A stretch of DNA of 64,000 bases. Origin: Ixodes scapularis (lineage: Eukaryota; Arthropoda; Arachnida; Ixodida; Ixodidae). The DNA lies in the NCBI RefSeq assembly GCF_016920785.2, contig NW_024609880.1:53138121-53202120 (forward strand), read 5' to 3'. Shown piece by piece: positions 10,594-22,372 of the stretch (position 1 is its first letter; every line of letters starts with the position of its first letter). The translations under genes were made by a program, and so were the position numbers. Below the pieces are notes generated by a model, which searched no databases, was not told where the DNA came from, and worked only from the letters and a program-made list of their open reading frames with translations.

Positions 10594-12720
10594 TATTGCG
10601 GCGAGCAAAGTGCCCTTCATTTGTCCAGCACTTAAAATATTTTTATTTTTCTAAGAATATCTGCTTCAAAAGCCACTTCTGCTGCTACAAAAGCCATGTT
10701 TACTGCTCTAAAACACTGTTTTGGCTGCTCCAAAAGGTGCTTTAAAACGGCTTAGGCCAATCACATCACTGCATTGTAAAGATAACAGCTTCGCTAGTCC
10801 TCCATCTTCATGTGTAGTGGAAGGTCTCTACATTTTAGATTACTGTGCATGCAATCCACAATTAAACCTGACGAGCTGCAGGAATCTCTGACAATGTCAT
10901 CATTCTCGTGATTGTTGTTTTAGCAGGAATTGCTTAAAAAGCCAAAAATTTACAACAACCAAAACTAGGATTTAGCTCAGAGTCAGCGGGGCTGTTTATA
11001 TCATTTATAGGGTCTTTTAAGTTAATGCTAATGTCTTGGAAGCTGCACGAGAATGATAATATTGTAAGAGATTTCTGCCGCTCAGCCAGGCTGAAGGGTA
11101 GATGGCATGCACAATACCAAAAAAGCTGACATTGACGAGAAATTTGAATAATGATAAGACAGGTCTTTGGCCTCTACACGACGCTTGCTCAGGGTGACTT
11201 CGGATTACACACAAAAGTGTGTAAGCATCGAATTGGTAAAAATTACGAATCACTAGGAAACTGAAAGAACACCGGGTCGCTTGGGGGATTTAGCAAGTGG
11301 TCTGTTGAGTATACCGTAATATCCCGAAATATCCCACCTAAAATCGAAAGCAAATCGGTTGGAAATAGGGAGTGAACTGTAGGCTAACTTTTGGTGTACA
11401 ATAAAAAAAGAAAAGCTGCAGAAATGCTACTTTTAGATTCTGTGACCTATCAAACTTGTGATTGCAGGGTGGGGTGATAAACCAAAGACGACTGCCCTTC
11501 CCAGTCAGAAATATTCGCTTACCGCCCGCCTTGTCTAAGTAACACCATTTCTGTGGAGGTCACCATTGGCAAGAGCCCCGCATTACAATCTTTCTAGGCT
11601 TTTATTACTGTAGTCCTACTGGGTTTGTGGTGTTGAAAGTGGCTCTCTTGGAGATAGGAATTGTAGAGGGAAGCATGTTAGAGTTGTAAAGTAACTGTCT
11701 CCAAATTCATTGTCAAAACATTGGGGAAAACGTAACAAGGCCCTGCAGACTAAATCACACACAGTTTACTGCTAAGCTGACGGTGCAGTGGAAGCCACGT
11801 GCTCGCCAGACCAATCAGTCGGCTTCCTTTCATCACCAGACTCCACTCTCTGAATGGGTATGCGTAGAGGGAGCAATCATGTAGTGCAAGGTTGATAGTT
11901 GACTGGTCCAGGGGCGCTTTTATGGGCCAGGTTTGGGGATGGGGGAGTCTGCTGGGATCCATCGCTATGGCCAAAACGTTGCCCAGTTCTTTTTTGTTGA
12001 CCCAATATTTACTGTCACTAAAAGCATGTTTTGGCTGTACGTGTATACTGATTTTTATAAAAAAAGTTGACCTTGGGGTATTTAGGCAGGGCAGTCGCCC
12101 CACCCAACCCCCTCGCTAAATCTGCCCCTGGGCTGGTCCAACAAGCATGTAGCTTCAACTGCTTTGCAAACTGTTGCCTGAGCAAAGACTTTTTAGATGA
12201 TTTCCACCGGAGTGAAAACTATATTGTCAAAAAATGTCGAACCATGCATTTTGTCCCGCATAAACAAAAATTGCGTTGCAGACGGCTCAAGTGCTGTCTG
12301 ACAGAAATGGTTAGCCGTCGTGATTGGGGGCTGGAGCTTCAAATTTGTCATTATATGGTTCAAAAGCTAAAAACTTTTTTGGAACTTTCCAACAAAAAAT
12401 TGGCCCCTTTCATTGTCAGCAGGTGCTTTTTGCCTTTTTGTGTTCGAGGGCTCCGTTAGGGGATATTTCCTCAATAAAGGGTTTGCAAACATTTGTTTTC
12501 CAGCTTTTTGTCATTTTTCAAGTTTAGTGTTCTCCTCATCCATTGGCATTATCTTCAAAATTTGCTTGAAAAGTGCTTTGCTTTGTTTGCCCAAATACTT
12601 TTAGTTCCAAGTTGTCATCCTTATAAAGTGTAAACATAATGCATTTTTTTATTTTGTTGTTAACCACAGTTTGCTCAGTTTGCTGTTAACTTATCACAAT
12701 ATAAGCATGCTGTTTTTTAG

Positions 12721-12867
12721 AGATCGAACAGATGCAGCAAGCTGTGGTGGAAGAACAGCGTCACGTCCAGCAGCTTGAAGCACAGAACCGGTCGAGTAGG
12801 AAGAAACTGCAGGCGCTGTCCGATGCATGTGCCAAGAAGCAAGTATTGCTGCAGAGTCACACTGATG
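12721..12867 (+). CDS. SPC25: SPC25, coding exon 2 (coiled coil)
   Basis: Encodes 49 codons of charged, Gln/Glu-rich coiled coil (IEQMQQAVVEEQ...KKQVLLQSHTD), matching the rod of the NDC80-complex subunit Spc25 that pairs with Spc24. The acceptor is TGTTTTTTAG|AG (phase 1 in). The exon ends at GATG|GCAAGT. No GT donor fits, but GCAAGT is the consensus of the rarer GC-AG introns, and the resulting phase 1 end fits exon 3 exactly (G+TG). Reading past it gives a short divergent tail and a stop at 12927-12929. A tandem AGAG at the acceptor could shift the start by two bases, but that would break phase. Confidence 0.7.
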
Positions 12868-12911
12868 GCAAGTGGTCACTGCACACTGCTTTGTTCCAAG
12901 CTCACCCTTTT

Positions 12912-14094
12912 CTACAGCATGTAAACTAGCGCTTCTAACGACCCGCAAAAATCGGTTCTTCAATGTATCACACTGTGATTTACTCCAGAGGTGGAAGCAG
13001 GTGGTGAAAGTTTACAGTGAAAAAATCAAGAAATTAACTTACCTCGTTCAGAAGTATAAAGGGGGAAACCTGTGCTGGGCAATCTACGCTGCCATTTCGC
13101 AGACAATGCATGCGTAGAGAGAAGTGCTGCCGACAGATGGCGTATGAAGATAGTGCCGGCAGTTTCGGGTTGATAGCATACAATCCCGCAAAAAAAAAAA
13201 CATGAATTGGCTGGCGCTCTCTCGACGCAGCGTATGCCATCTGTCGCAAGCACTTCTCTCGACGCATGCATTTTCTGCGAAATGGCAGTGTAAATTGCCC
13301 AGCTCAGGTTTCTCTCTTTATACTTCTGAACGAGGTAAGTTAATTTCTTGATTTTAGAGCGCAGCTCTTAGGGGCCCGTTCCCGGCTTGAGCGGCGTCGG
13401 CGTAACCAAGGTCACCCAACCCCCAAGGTCATCTTAAGGTCACGTGACCCCCAAGGTCACGTGACACCCCCCGAGGTCACGTGACCCCCCTGCCGAGGTC
13501 ACGTGACCTCCCCGATGACATCATAGTCACTGATGACGTCACCGGCATCCGCATCGTCATCATCACTGATGACCTCACCGGCATCCGCATCATCATCGCC
13601 ATCATCACTGATAACGTCATCAGTGACGTCACTGATGACCTCACCGGCACCTGCATCGTCATTGTCATCATCACGGATGACGTCATCAGTGACGTCACTG
13701 ATGACGTCACCGACATCCGCATCGTCATCGTCATCAGTGACGTCACTGATGACGTCACCGACATCGTCATCGTCATCATCGCTGATGACGTCATCGGAGT
13801 CCGCATCGTCATCGTCACTGATGACATCATCGGCATCGTCACGTGACCCCCCAAGGTCACGTGACCCCCCCAGGTCACTTCACCCCCCCCCCCCAAGTAC
13901 CCTTCCCTCCTCCTCCTCAAGAGCTGTGCTCTAATTCAGTGTTACAGGAAGTTGTAAACGGATTTTGCTTTTTTTCACTGTAAACTTGCACCACATGCTC
14001 GTACCTCTGTAGTAAATCGCAGCACGAAACATTAAGAAACCGATTTTTATGGGCCATCTGAAGTGCCCTAAAAGTGTCAGTTTACATGCTGTAG
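12912..14094. repeat. Nested palindrome: outer arms 12912-13025 / 13969-14094
   Basis: The outer left arm (CTACAGCATGTAAACT...AGTTTACAGTGAAAA) is mirrored by 13969-14094 at moderate identity. Between the arms sit a second foldback (arms about 13025-13138 and 13238-13352) and a TTAGAGCG-family element (13354-13934). Non-coding. Confidence 0.65.
13354..13934. mobile_element. TTAGAGCGCAGCTCTT-family element, copy 1
   Basis: Left end TTAGAGCGCAGCTCTTAGG, right end AAGAGCTGTGCTCTAA, an inverted repeat. The core is a tandem repeat with at least six TCACGTGA palindromes and at least eight TGACGTCA (CRE-like) palindromes. Open frames here are repeat artefacts. The conserved right flank (about 45 bp, GTTACAGG..TTGTAAACGG) extends past the inverted repeat. 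Confidence 0.7.
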
Positions 14095-14345
14095 ATTGCA
14101 TGCCTTCTTTAGGACAAATGTACTCTCTTTCACATGCAACATACACAAAATGAAAAAAATGGTCAACGTGCAAGCAAACTAGTGCGTATTAATCACAATG
14201 TTTAAACCCTCGGACTGAGAAGGAAACTTAGAGATGTATTAGAAGAAACAGAAGAAAAGTGACAAACAAGCATCTCAATTCAGACGTTTGTCTTGAAACG
14301 CTTGTGTGTCCGCCTTGGTTCTGTTTCTTCTAATATATCTTCAAG

Positions 14346-15405
14346 CAGTGTTGGGTAAAGTACATCTAAAGGTACTTCAAGTAAAGTACAAAGTAAATGA
14401 GACGTGATGTACTTTATGTAAAGTAGTAAGTACACTGGGTGCAATATTCTTTAAGTACTATAAATACAATGTACTTTAAAAGTGAAGTACAAGTATTTTA
14501 ATATAGTCTTTCATGATGTCCTTTAATTCCCCTATACAGTGATTTTTTAACTTGTATGCATTGCCCAAGGGTGCGAGACCTATTTTCAAAAAAGCAGCGG
14601 TGAATATTTGATAAAGTCAAGTGGCCTCAGAGTTGTTATTCTCTGGAATGGAGACGAATACACGAGTTTGTCTTTTGAGTTTGACGCCCCTTGCACTGGA
14701 TTGTTGCACTACAAGGAGAGAGCATGACGTCAGCCCCGTAGCTTTTGCAAGCAATCCTCTCATAGAAAAGTATCCTCTCCTTAATGAAAAGAAAAAAAAA
14801 GTGGTTAGTGTGCAAGCGAGCTCGTGATGAATAATCATGATGTGACACCTGAGATTGGGGTATGAAAAAATTAAGGAACCTTCAAATAGAAGAAAAAGAT
14901 AAAAGAGAATGTCTCAACACATTGTGACGCATTCTCTTCTGTTGTCTTTTACTTCGACTTGAAAATTTTATTTTTCTGTACTACAGTCTCAGGTGCTACA
15001 TTATCATTAATTTTGCTCTCCTGATATCTTAAACATCCTTGCTTGCCCTGACCGACCAAGAAGTAGCGAGAGTTCAAAAGTTACGGGAAAGCCGCCCCCA
15101 GAACAAACGGAGCGATGCATCGTCAGCTAACGTTTCTGATGAGAGTAGAATGTAGAATATCCCTCTCAGTATTTCTTCGGAGCTGACAAAGCATGATTTC
15201 ATGATACAAATTTAACAAAATCAAATTTGGGGAATGTACTTTAAAGTGGGAATTGTAATTTGCTTGGAAAGTACCAGAAAAAAATACTTTAAGTAAAGTA
15301 CAAGTAACTCGGAGAAAAAAAATACTTCAAGTAAAGTACAAGTTTCCTAAACCTACTTGAAGTAGTACTTTAAGTACAACGTACTTAAAGTACTTCCCAA
15401 CATCG
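14346..15405. mobile_element. hAT-like MITE with 8-bp TSD TCTTCAAG
   Basis: Begins CAGTGTTGGGTAAAGTAC and ends GTACTTCCCAACATCG. TCTTCAAG flanks both sides exactly (14338-14345 and 15406-15413). Both ends are rich in AAGTAAAGTAC subterminal repeats. It interrupts an older CTGAGACTGGG foldback whose arms remain on either side. No transposase frame. Confidence 0.85.
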
Positions 15406-15466
15406 TCTTCAAGTTTCCTTCCCAGTCTCAGGGTTTAAACATCATGATTAATACACATGGTGCAGC

Positions 15467-16473
15467 TTAAAGGGGCCCTGCAAGCACTTTTTTACTGTTT
15501 TTTTATTTGCACCAAACCTGAGCGCACTGATCGTAGTAACTTAATGTAACTTTTCTTTTCTCGAATTTTGCTTTATTTTACAAGTTATAGGCAAATTAAG
15601 ATTACAAAAACAAGCAAAAAATAACCTCCCTCATGACGTCCTTGGTTGCTTGAGTGGCCGCGAACTAGAAAAGAGATAGTGAGCTCGGCGAGCGCACACG
15701 GCTGCCGCACTCCCTGTCGACGGCGCGAGAGGGCGCCACTAAAGTGTGTTCTGGATAGGCTGCATACAGCGGGCAGCCAGAGCAGCTCTCATTGCATTTG
15801 CTGTGGGATAAAACACTAATTCGGCATGACACTTCATTGGGCACAAACGACAGCAAACACGGGGTAAAAATCAGTTCAGAATTTGAGTCCCTTCGCGCTG
15901 TTGTACCGCGAAATGGCCAAAACGCAAGACAAAGCTACTCGCTGAAGGCCTTTGGAGCGCTCGGAGCCAATCAGATCCTCCAGTCCGTAAACGACCGCAG
16001 CGCCGTCGCGTACATCCGGGACCTTTCCGTGTCCGGTGCCTGATCCCACTACTCTTTTCTAGTATGCGCTGCCTTTTCCACCGCGTGGTGGCGGGTATAT
16101 CGACGGGTCATTTCTTGTTTTTGTACTTTATAAAATGCATTTGTTTCTTTTCTGATCTAAAATACTGAACAAAAACTACTTTTATCAGTAATTGAAACGG
16201 TTCACGCCACTTATATTTTGTATTTCGACTAAAAAAAAAGCTTTTAGCGGCTCTGACCAGTAGTAAGCCCAGGACCAAAGACGTCACATTTTGCGCGCTT
16301 TCGGTACCGCGGGTCGCCCTCGTCGGTGGAGGAGGTTTCCGCGTCGTCCGGTTAAAATACATTGCACTGACATTTAGTTACTCCCTCCGTGCCCGCTGGC
16401 TTGCCCGAACCCCAAGAGACTTGGAAACCGCAAAAAAGGTTGACGCTTAAATATGATTGCAGGGCCCCTTTAA
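15467..16473. mobile_element. TTAA-flanked MITE AGGGGCCCTGCAA, copy 1
   Basis: TTAA|AGGGGCCCTGCAA ... TTGCAGGGCCCCT|TTAA, about 1.0 kb. Homologous along its length to 50832-52403. piggyBac-like termini; no transposase. Confidence 0.8.
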
Positions 16474-17544
16474 AGCAAGAAAGTAAAAGAAGGGATGGTT
16501 GGATAAATGGTATCGGTTGTACCCTTTATACCAGAAGGTAGTTTGCTGTACCTAACAAAAGACTTTTTTTTTTATTTTATTTTTTTAAAAAAAGAGGAGG
16601 GGGGGGGGGGGGGGGGGGTTGAGGCAAGGGCTTCACAGACCCCAAAAATGGCTTAGTGAACCCCAGCGGGTCTGCGGAACCCCATTTGAGAACTGCTGCA
16701 ATAGACTATTCTCAAAAATTTCGCAATGGCTGGATGAGGTGTGAAAGAAATTGTGGAATAGCACTGTACACTTCGACCCGGATCTCTTTCCACTTTCACC
16801 GTATGGCACGACAGCAAAACTGCCATTGTCGTACATCCACTTCCCGCAATACCTTTCGGCGGTGTGCAGTGCACAATGTGCGAATGGTGCGTATTGTATG
16901 AGATGCCACTAATCGAACGGCTCCATCTTAATGTTGTTAACAGATCCTTAGCCGTCGTAATTAAGGACCCCGGGAGCCGCTGCCGAATTCGGGGGCCTCG
17001 GCCGTAACCCTACATCCCTAGCACGTGTGTGGCAGCAATTCTTTCCCTTTCAATTTTTATTCACGGAAACACTTCTTCAGTACAACCACTTGGTTCTGCA
17101 TCTAGGGACTGGTTCACGCATTTGCATTTCTCTGTTACCTTCACCACAACTGCTTGTGATGAGTAGTCCTGGAACGACTTCGATCTGCTCATATTTTTCA
17201 CATTATCCTTTCTTCCCAGGCTTGAAATAAATCTGACAATGCTACAAGAGACCATTTTTTATAGATAGCGCATAGACTCGATTTCGCAGATGCTGCAAAA
17301 CCTTAGCTATGTGCAGACTTAAAGGGTTCCAGTGCTACCCAAGATATGGCACCAGTGTGCCAGCATGCTCTCTTTTCGTAAGTTGTCACAAGCGGTCGTG
17401 GTGCAGTCGGTCACACTGACGCAAGTGTGTTTCTGAGGTCCTCGTTCTATGGTCATAACTCAATCCACGAGCTCCAAGCATATTAAAAACCCGGTTACAT
17501 TCACGCATGGCCGATTTGCATGTTAAAGAAACTGCCAAAGTTCC

Positions 17545-17794
17545 CGACACTTCTTGTTAGCACAGAACAACAGATGGCGCTACCAAACCTTGTTGGATAC
17601 GGCCGAACGACGGACAGCGCTCGTCAGCCACTCGCGAGCGATGGGTTCCTGCATCGACGAGCGGCCGACCAGTCTCGCTCGTCCACGCAAGAACACATCG
17701 CTCGTGAAGTGGGTGACAAGTGTTGTCCGTCGTTCGACCATACGCAGCAAGGTTTGGAGCACCATCTGCCGTTCTGTGTCAACGATAAGTGTCG
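17545..17794. mobile_element. Small foldback element
   Basis: CGACACTTCTTGTTAGCACAG at the left is mirrored at the right end (GTGTCAACGATAAGTGTCG). Arms of about 115 bp with moderate divergence. Non-coding. Confidence 0.6.
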
Positions 17795-18631
17795 AAATCT
17801 TTGATAACCTTTTTAATATGCAAATCGATAATGCAATTTTTTTTTTTTTTTTTAAATGCTTAGAGCTCATAAATTCGGTTATGACAGTAAAACAAGGATC
17901 TCAAAGAGCATTTTAAGGCCTTTTTAAACGGAATCTCCGGCAAAAAGTGGGATGTCACTGATTTGCCTCAAAATTGGTTATAGATACATCGGAGCTAGTA
18001 ACCCAAATTACAAGTCACCATAATTTTTTTTTTTTTTGCAAAGTTATTGTATTATTTTATAATTTGGTCTGGGAGGATGACTGGCTCTACTGGTAACGCT
18101 GAAGCAAACGGGTTACAACTAGGGATGCCGCGAACCACCCTAGGTTTGATTTCAAAAGGTTTTGATATTTTCTAACCGAACTGATGTTCGAATTCGAAAG
18201 GTTTCGATATTTTCTACCATACGGAGATTCGAATTTGAAAAATTTGCAACTTTCAAAAATCGTGGAGTTTTGAATTCGAAAAGTTCGAAGCTTTCATGGT
18301 TTCTAAAAGTTTGGGTTCGAGAAATTTGAAGATTTCGAACTTTCCTAACTTGAAATTCGAGAGATTTGAATGTTTCAAATTTCTTTGGGTCTGAAATTTG
18401 AACGTTTTGAATTCTTATATACATAAAGTTCAATAAATTCGAAATCTTTGAATTTATTGAACTTTTCGAACTTTAAAGTTCTAAAAGTTCAAAGGTTTCG
18501 ATTCTCTTTTCGCGATAAATTCGAAAGAAACAAAAGATGAAAAGAAACTTAGGTTTTGAATTTCTTTCAAGTACAAGTGTGCAAAGTTCGAAGTCCAGTT
18601 TTCATGTTCCGCCACTGTTTCAGTTTCAAAT

Positions 18632-18820
18632 AAAGGCCCGTTCACACTCTTGCGACCGACTAAGACCGAGAGAGACCAGACCGGTTTTTAAGCCTTTTGC
18701 GATCTCTTGGGACCAGCTCCGCTGCAGCGCATTCAATTCTAAGAAGTCACCAAAGGCTTAAAAACTGGTCTGTGTACTCTCTCGGTCTTATTCAATCCCA
18801 ATAGTGTGAACGGCGCTTAA
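18632..18820. mobile_element. Foldback MITE, GGCCCGTTCACAC ends
   Basis: GGCCCGTTCACACTCTTGCG...AAGACCGAGAGAG is mirrored by CTCTCTCGGTCTTA...AGTGTGAACGGCGC. TAA-like flanks would suit a Harbinger-type site, but this is weak. Lies in the 5' part of the 7.0-kb hAT-like element. Confidence 0.55.
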
Positions 18821-20159
18821 CGTTTTCACGCCTCACTGGTTTTCACGAAATCAGGTTTAGAAATGTTCGAGTGTGATATTTAGACTGCGCGAAGTTGGTC
18901 AGGCAATTAAATGGGACGACGAGCGTCCCGGATGTGCTGGATTATTTCCCAGTGCACAGTGACGTGTGCAGATTAGTAATTGTGACCGTCAGCCCGTGGG
19001 GAGGGTCTTTAATGTGCATCACGCAGCAGTGATCACACGAACGCATTGTTTAATGATAATCATCCAGTTCGAAACGGCCAGGGGCAGGCAGGCGGTTGAG
19101 GCTCAGAAAAACCTTGAAGCGTTCTGGCAAACTACCTCCCTGCCCCCCTCCAGGCTGGTAGCAATCCGCTCGAACGCCGCCCGAGCGACGGTGGCATATA
19201 GTAAGCTTAGTTTGTACATGATCGATGCAAAATCCTGATACTGGGAATGAAATTGGAAAGAAAAAGTGTAAGAAGACAGAAAAAAGGGGACAGGACTACG
19301 TCTCAAACTCAGCTCACGACAACGTCTCAACCTCAACTCAGCTCACGACTCGGCTCAAGACAATGTCTCAAACTCAGGGGTGGAAGCGCTGCGCCAATTG
19401 CGCCACCCTGCGCCAATTCACTTCCCTGCGCCAGCCTGCTCCAAAACGCCAATTTCGACTTTTTTTCTTTTTTTTTTTTTTTTAATTTAGTGGAAAACGG
19501 TTGGCCACGGGCCACCATGATGTGGGTACTTTTGCTTAGGTGTCACTGCGGGTGACTCGTACCAACTCGACTGGGGCTCCGAACCATGTCTAACCTCAGG
19601 GCGATTCGTCGATTTTAGTTCATCGAGAGTGCGATGTCGTTTTTTACTACAAAGAGTTTATATACGAACACATCGGTTTGGTTTCGGGCATAGTTGGTTG
19701 GCGCGGTTGGAGCGCGCATGCAGTTGCCCGTGGTCCCGATTTGCCGTGATCGTGGGAGTTGGTGCCTCGGCACCGGTGGGCTACCTTGGCCATTAACATG
19801 AGCAGAAGTAAGTGGTCTTTACTAGCTTTACCTGTTATTTGGTAGCGTACCATATTTGGACGCTTAGCCGCGAAGAATCGCGAGCACAGGCACATTCGTT
19901 CTCGAGCTCAATTTGTCTTGTCAAAACGAAACCAAAACCATCATTGTGTGCGCGAATGTGCACGCTGTCGTGTGTTGTCTACCGCCGTCAAACCACTGGC
20001 AAAAACAATACCCGCGATCTTAAGCGAGTTGGTTAATTGGCAGTGCTACACACTTTTTTGCTTCTTTCCTTTGGCGTGGAGGAGTGGGGGTTACATCAGA
20101 AATGCCGTACAACACTCCCGCGCTGCCGATTCCTGTCAAGAACGCACCTTAACTTACTA

Positions 20160-21993
20160 TTAGCCCCGAGAAGTTCGCCTGGCGCCCCCTTACGGCGAAC
20201 CGCGGTGACGTCACGGCGAGGAGAGAATTTTTCCCCGACTCGTCCCGCTCGCCCTGTGGACGCTGTGACGACGCTAGCTGTCGGCGCGGTCGTTTCTATT
20301 TAATTTTTTTTTTTGGCGTGCTTTTCGTAGGAAGTGTAAATTTTTATATACGCCTTTATTGAGGTATTGCCTGTAGCTACAGGTGAAACTTCAACGAGCA
20401 TTTTAAGCATGGCTGACAGGCCAGTCAACGCATGAACCACAGCTGGTATGTGAAAATAAAGAAATATGGCCACAATTGCAGGGGCATCACTACAGATTTA
20501 CATCTCGCACAATAAACGCTGCTGATGGTCCGAATGAATTGGCAGGTTATGTATACTATTTTTTTTTTGTATCTCTGTCTTTAAACAAGATCGCCGAAGC
20601 AGAAAAGCTGCATGCTGATCGAGCAACGTGCTAAATACAGTCTCGGCCATGGGGAGAGAATCACAAGTAAGACAGCCCAAGTGCAGGGGCAAAGTAAAAA
20701 AACACACAAGGAACATTTATTATATACATTGCTCGCACTTGACCTTTGCTGGATTCGGATAGTATTTCAATGAACTACACGGATGGTATCTGTGGACTTG
20801 TTTATATCAATTTTCAAGTAATATATAACAAACATAAGTTAGGGTGTCTAGCTCGTTATTAGTCCATTAAGCCCTAAAATTTAGATTTTACTTAAATCCA
20901 ATTGTCCTGAAGCTAAAGTACCAGAAGCTTTTCTCACGCAGACTGTCGCCCTTCACAGGTTCCACATTTTCTGCTACTAGTGCTGCATCTACCACTGGAC
21001 AGACGTTCGAATGCTTGCTTTTACTCCTGTTTTCCTCTGTTGTCAGAGAGTCCATTCGCAGGGAGTTTGGAGGCTGAGGAAGCTTTTGGGGACCTGCGGC
21101 AGTGACTCTTAAATGGAAATGACAATTCAGACTAAACGGTGCATTTTCCGAATACCAAAGGCTGGAATAAAGAATGTCAGGAAAAAGTATAAACATCCCA
21201 AATTACGGCACTATTGCTGTGCATATTTTGGGCAGTTTACTGCATATCATAGAGCCAACTGGGGGAAATTCGGCCGTTTTTGCTGCTACCATACAAACTA
21301 ATTTCCAGTAATTGTGAATCCTCTAAGAAATATGCCTGCATAAGCGTATAAACTATATAATTAATTCAGGAAGAAGCTACATTTATGTAAAACAACCCTG
21401 TTTCATGAGCACTTCAAAGATCATCAGACGCAGGGCCTTTAAAACATCTGCAAACCAGCGCATGCAGAGTGGAAGCGCAGAGTCGGGGTCGCGAGCTAAT
21501 TTGCCGACCACCGAAAGGCTCATGATATAAAGGCCACTTCAGATGCCTTGAAAGCGGGATGTAATATCGTCCTAAATCATGAACATGCAAGGAACAGAAT
21601 TCCAGCGTCTGAAACACTTGCGTCACCGCTTCACCGACCCCTCTCAGATTGCCTTGCGTCGTGTGGACGGACGGGGAGGTTCATCGGCGTAATTGTCTCC
21701 GCCGATAGTTTTCGGGATTTGTAACCCAATTTTAAAGGTAAAAGGGACAAGCAGGCTTATAAGATGTACGGAAGCACGTTAATATCGGCCTAACTCAACG
21801 TCTTGTACACCGGGTAAACGAAGTCCGGCTCCTCGAAGAGCTTGCGGCACACAACGCCAAACCAGGAAATCGGCGCTGGGAAGCGACCCGATGCGAGATC
21901 GCGGAGCGGGGTACTCGCCCTGACGTCACGGTACACCTCACCCAATCAGGGCGCGGCGACCGCAGCGACGCTTGTGTTCGCTCTCGGGGCTAA
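20160..21993. mobile_element. TTAGCCCCGAGA element, copy 1
   Basis: Begins TTAGCCCCGAGAAGTTCG and ends GTTCGCTCTCGGGGCTAA with TA on each side (20158-20159, 21994-21995), Tc1/mariner-like. It aligns along its length and in the same orientation with 60986-63018. Short frames shared by both copies (about 20888-21196 minus; 21113-21301 plus) resemble no family I recognise and are not clearly functional. Confidence 0.8.
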
Positions 21994-22022
21994 TAGCCAC
22001 TCTACTCGTATAAGTTTCTGGT

Positions 22023-22055
<33 letters not shown>

Positions 22056-22174
22056 GGGGGTTGGGGGTTGGGGGGGTTGGGTAGGGTAGAGAGAAGTTGG
22101 TGGGCTTCTTTTCACGTAAGAAGGCAGCCTGCCCCGCAGGGATCAGCGCCTGATCAGCTACATCTCATTTTCAG

Positions 22175-22372
22175 TCTCGTTCAAACTGTCTTCTCTTAAA
22201 GCACTTCTACTGAGTGCACAAGAACTCATAAGCAAGGGTGAGGCAGTTAAGGACATGGACAAGGTGGGGAGTGGACACCTCCTGCTAAGAGATGTGAACT
22301 CTAAACTGCCCAAAGTACTCGAGCGCATAAAAGAAATTGACTCTGCTCTTCAAACTGTGAAAAAAAAAAAAG
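22175..22372 (+). pseudogene. Exon-like coiled-coil frame inside the 4-kb hAT-like element
   Basis: An open 198-bp stretch flanked by CATTTTCAG| and AAAG|GTGAAC, in phase 1 at both ends. It encodes a helical, charged peptide (...SAQELISKGEAVKDMDK...RIKEIDSAL...). I do not recognise the family. It lies within transposon termini and would add 66 residues in the middle of SPC25, so I treat it as a captured gene fragment or transposon-encoded exon, not as part of SPC25. Function unknown. Confidence 0.35.

Larger units (their letters stand above)
3310..12720 (+). other. SPC25: SPC25 intron 1 (9.4 kb), repeat-filled
   Basis: No supported exon inside. Contents listed separately: TATACAC element copy A (5073-6704), a minisatellite (about 7548-7790), a TTAA-flanked MITE (8318-9048) and a foldback with TA ends (10147-10593). 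There are also simple repeats at 4571-4590 (CA)n and 4651-4664 (AAT)n. The 9307-9810 open frame (167 aa) resembles nothing I know. A frame at about 4136-4311 ends at GAG|GTGAGC but is in the wrong phase for SPC25. Confidence 0.45.

Noticed and set aside
12988..13117. Frame after TTTACTCCAG (..KVYSEKIKKLTYLVQKYK..) as an extra coiled-coil exon
   Set aside because: It falls in the arms of two foldback elements and is mirrored at 13238-13352 and 13969-14094, so it is repeat sequence.
13477..13934. Long Met/Thr/Ser- or Asp-rich open frames (also at 33746-34577 and 7491-7745)
   Set aside because: They are products of tandem repeats and are open in several frames on both strands.
16621..16697. hAT terminus (CAGCAGTTCTCAAATGGGGTTC on the minus strand)
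   Set aside because: Only one end was found; no partner terminus or target duplication, so no element was delimited.
22175..22372. Treating the exon-like frame as a constitutive SPC25 exon
   Set aside because: It lies inside transposon termini, and inclusion would make the rod about 66 residues longer than in known Spc25, whereas the four-exon model is already close to the expected length.
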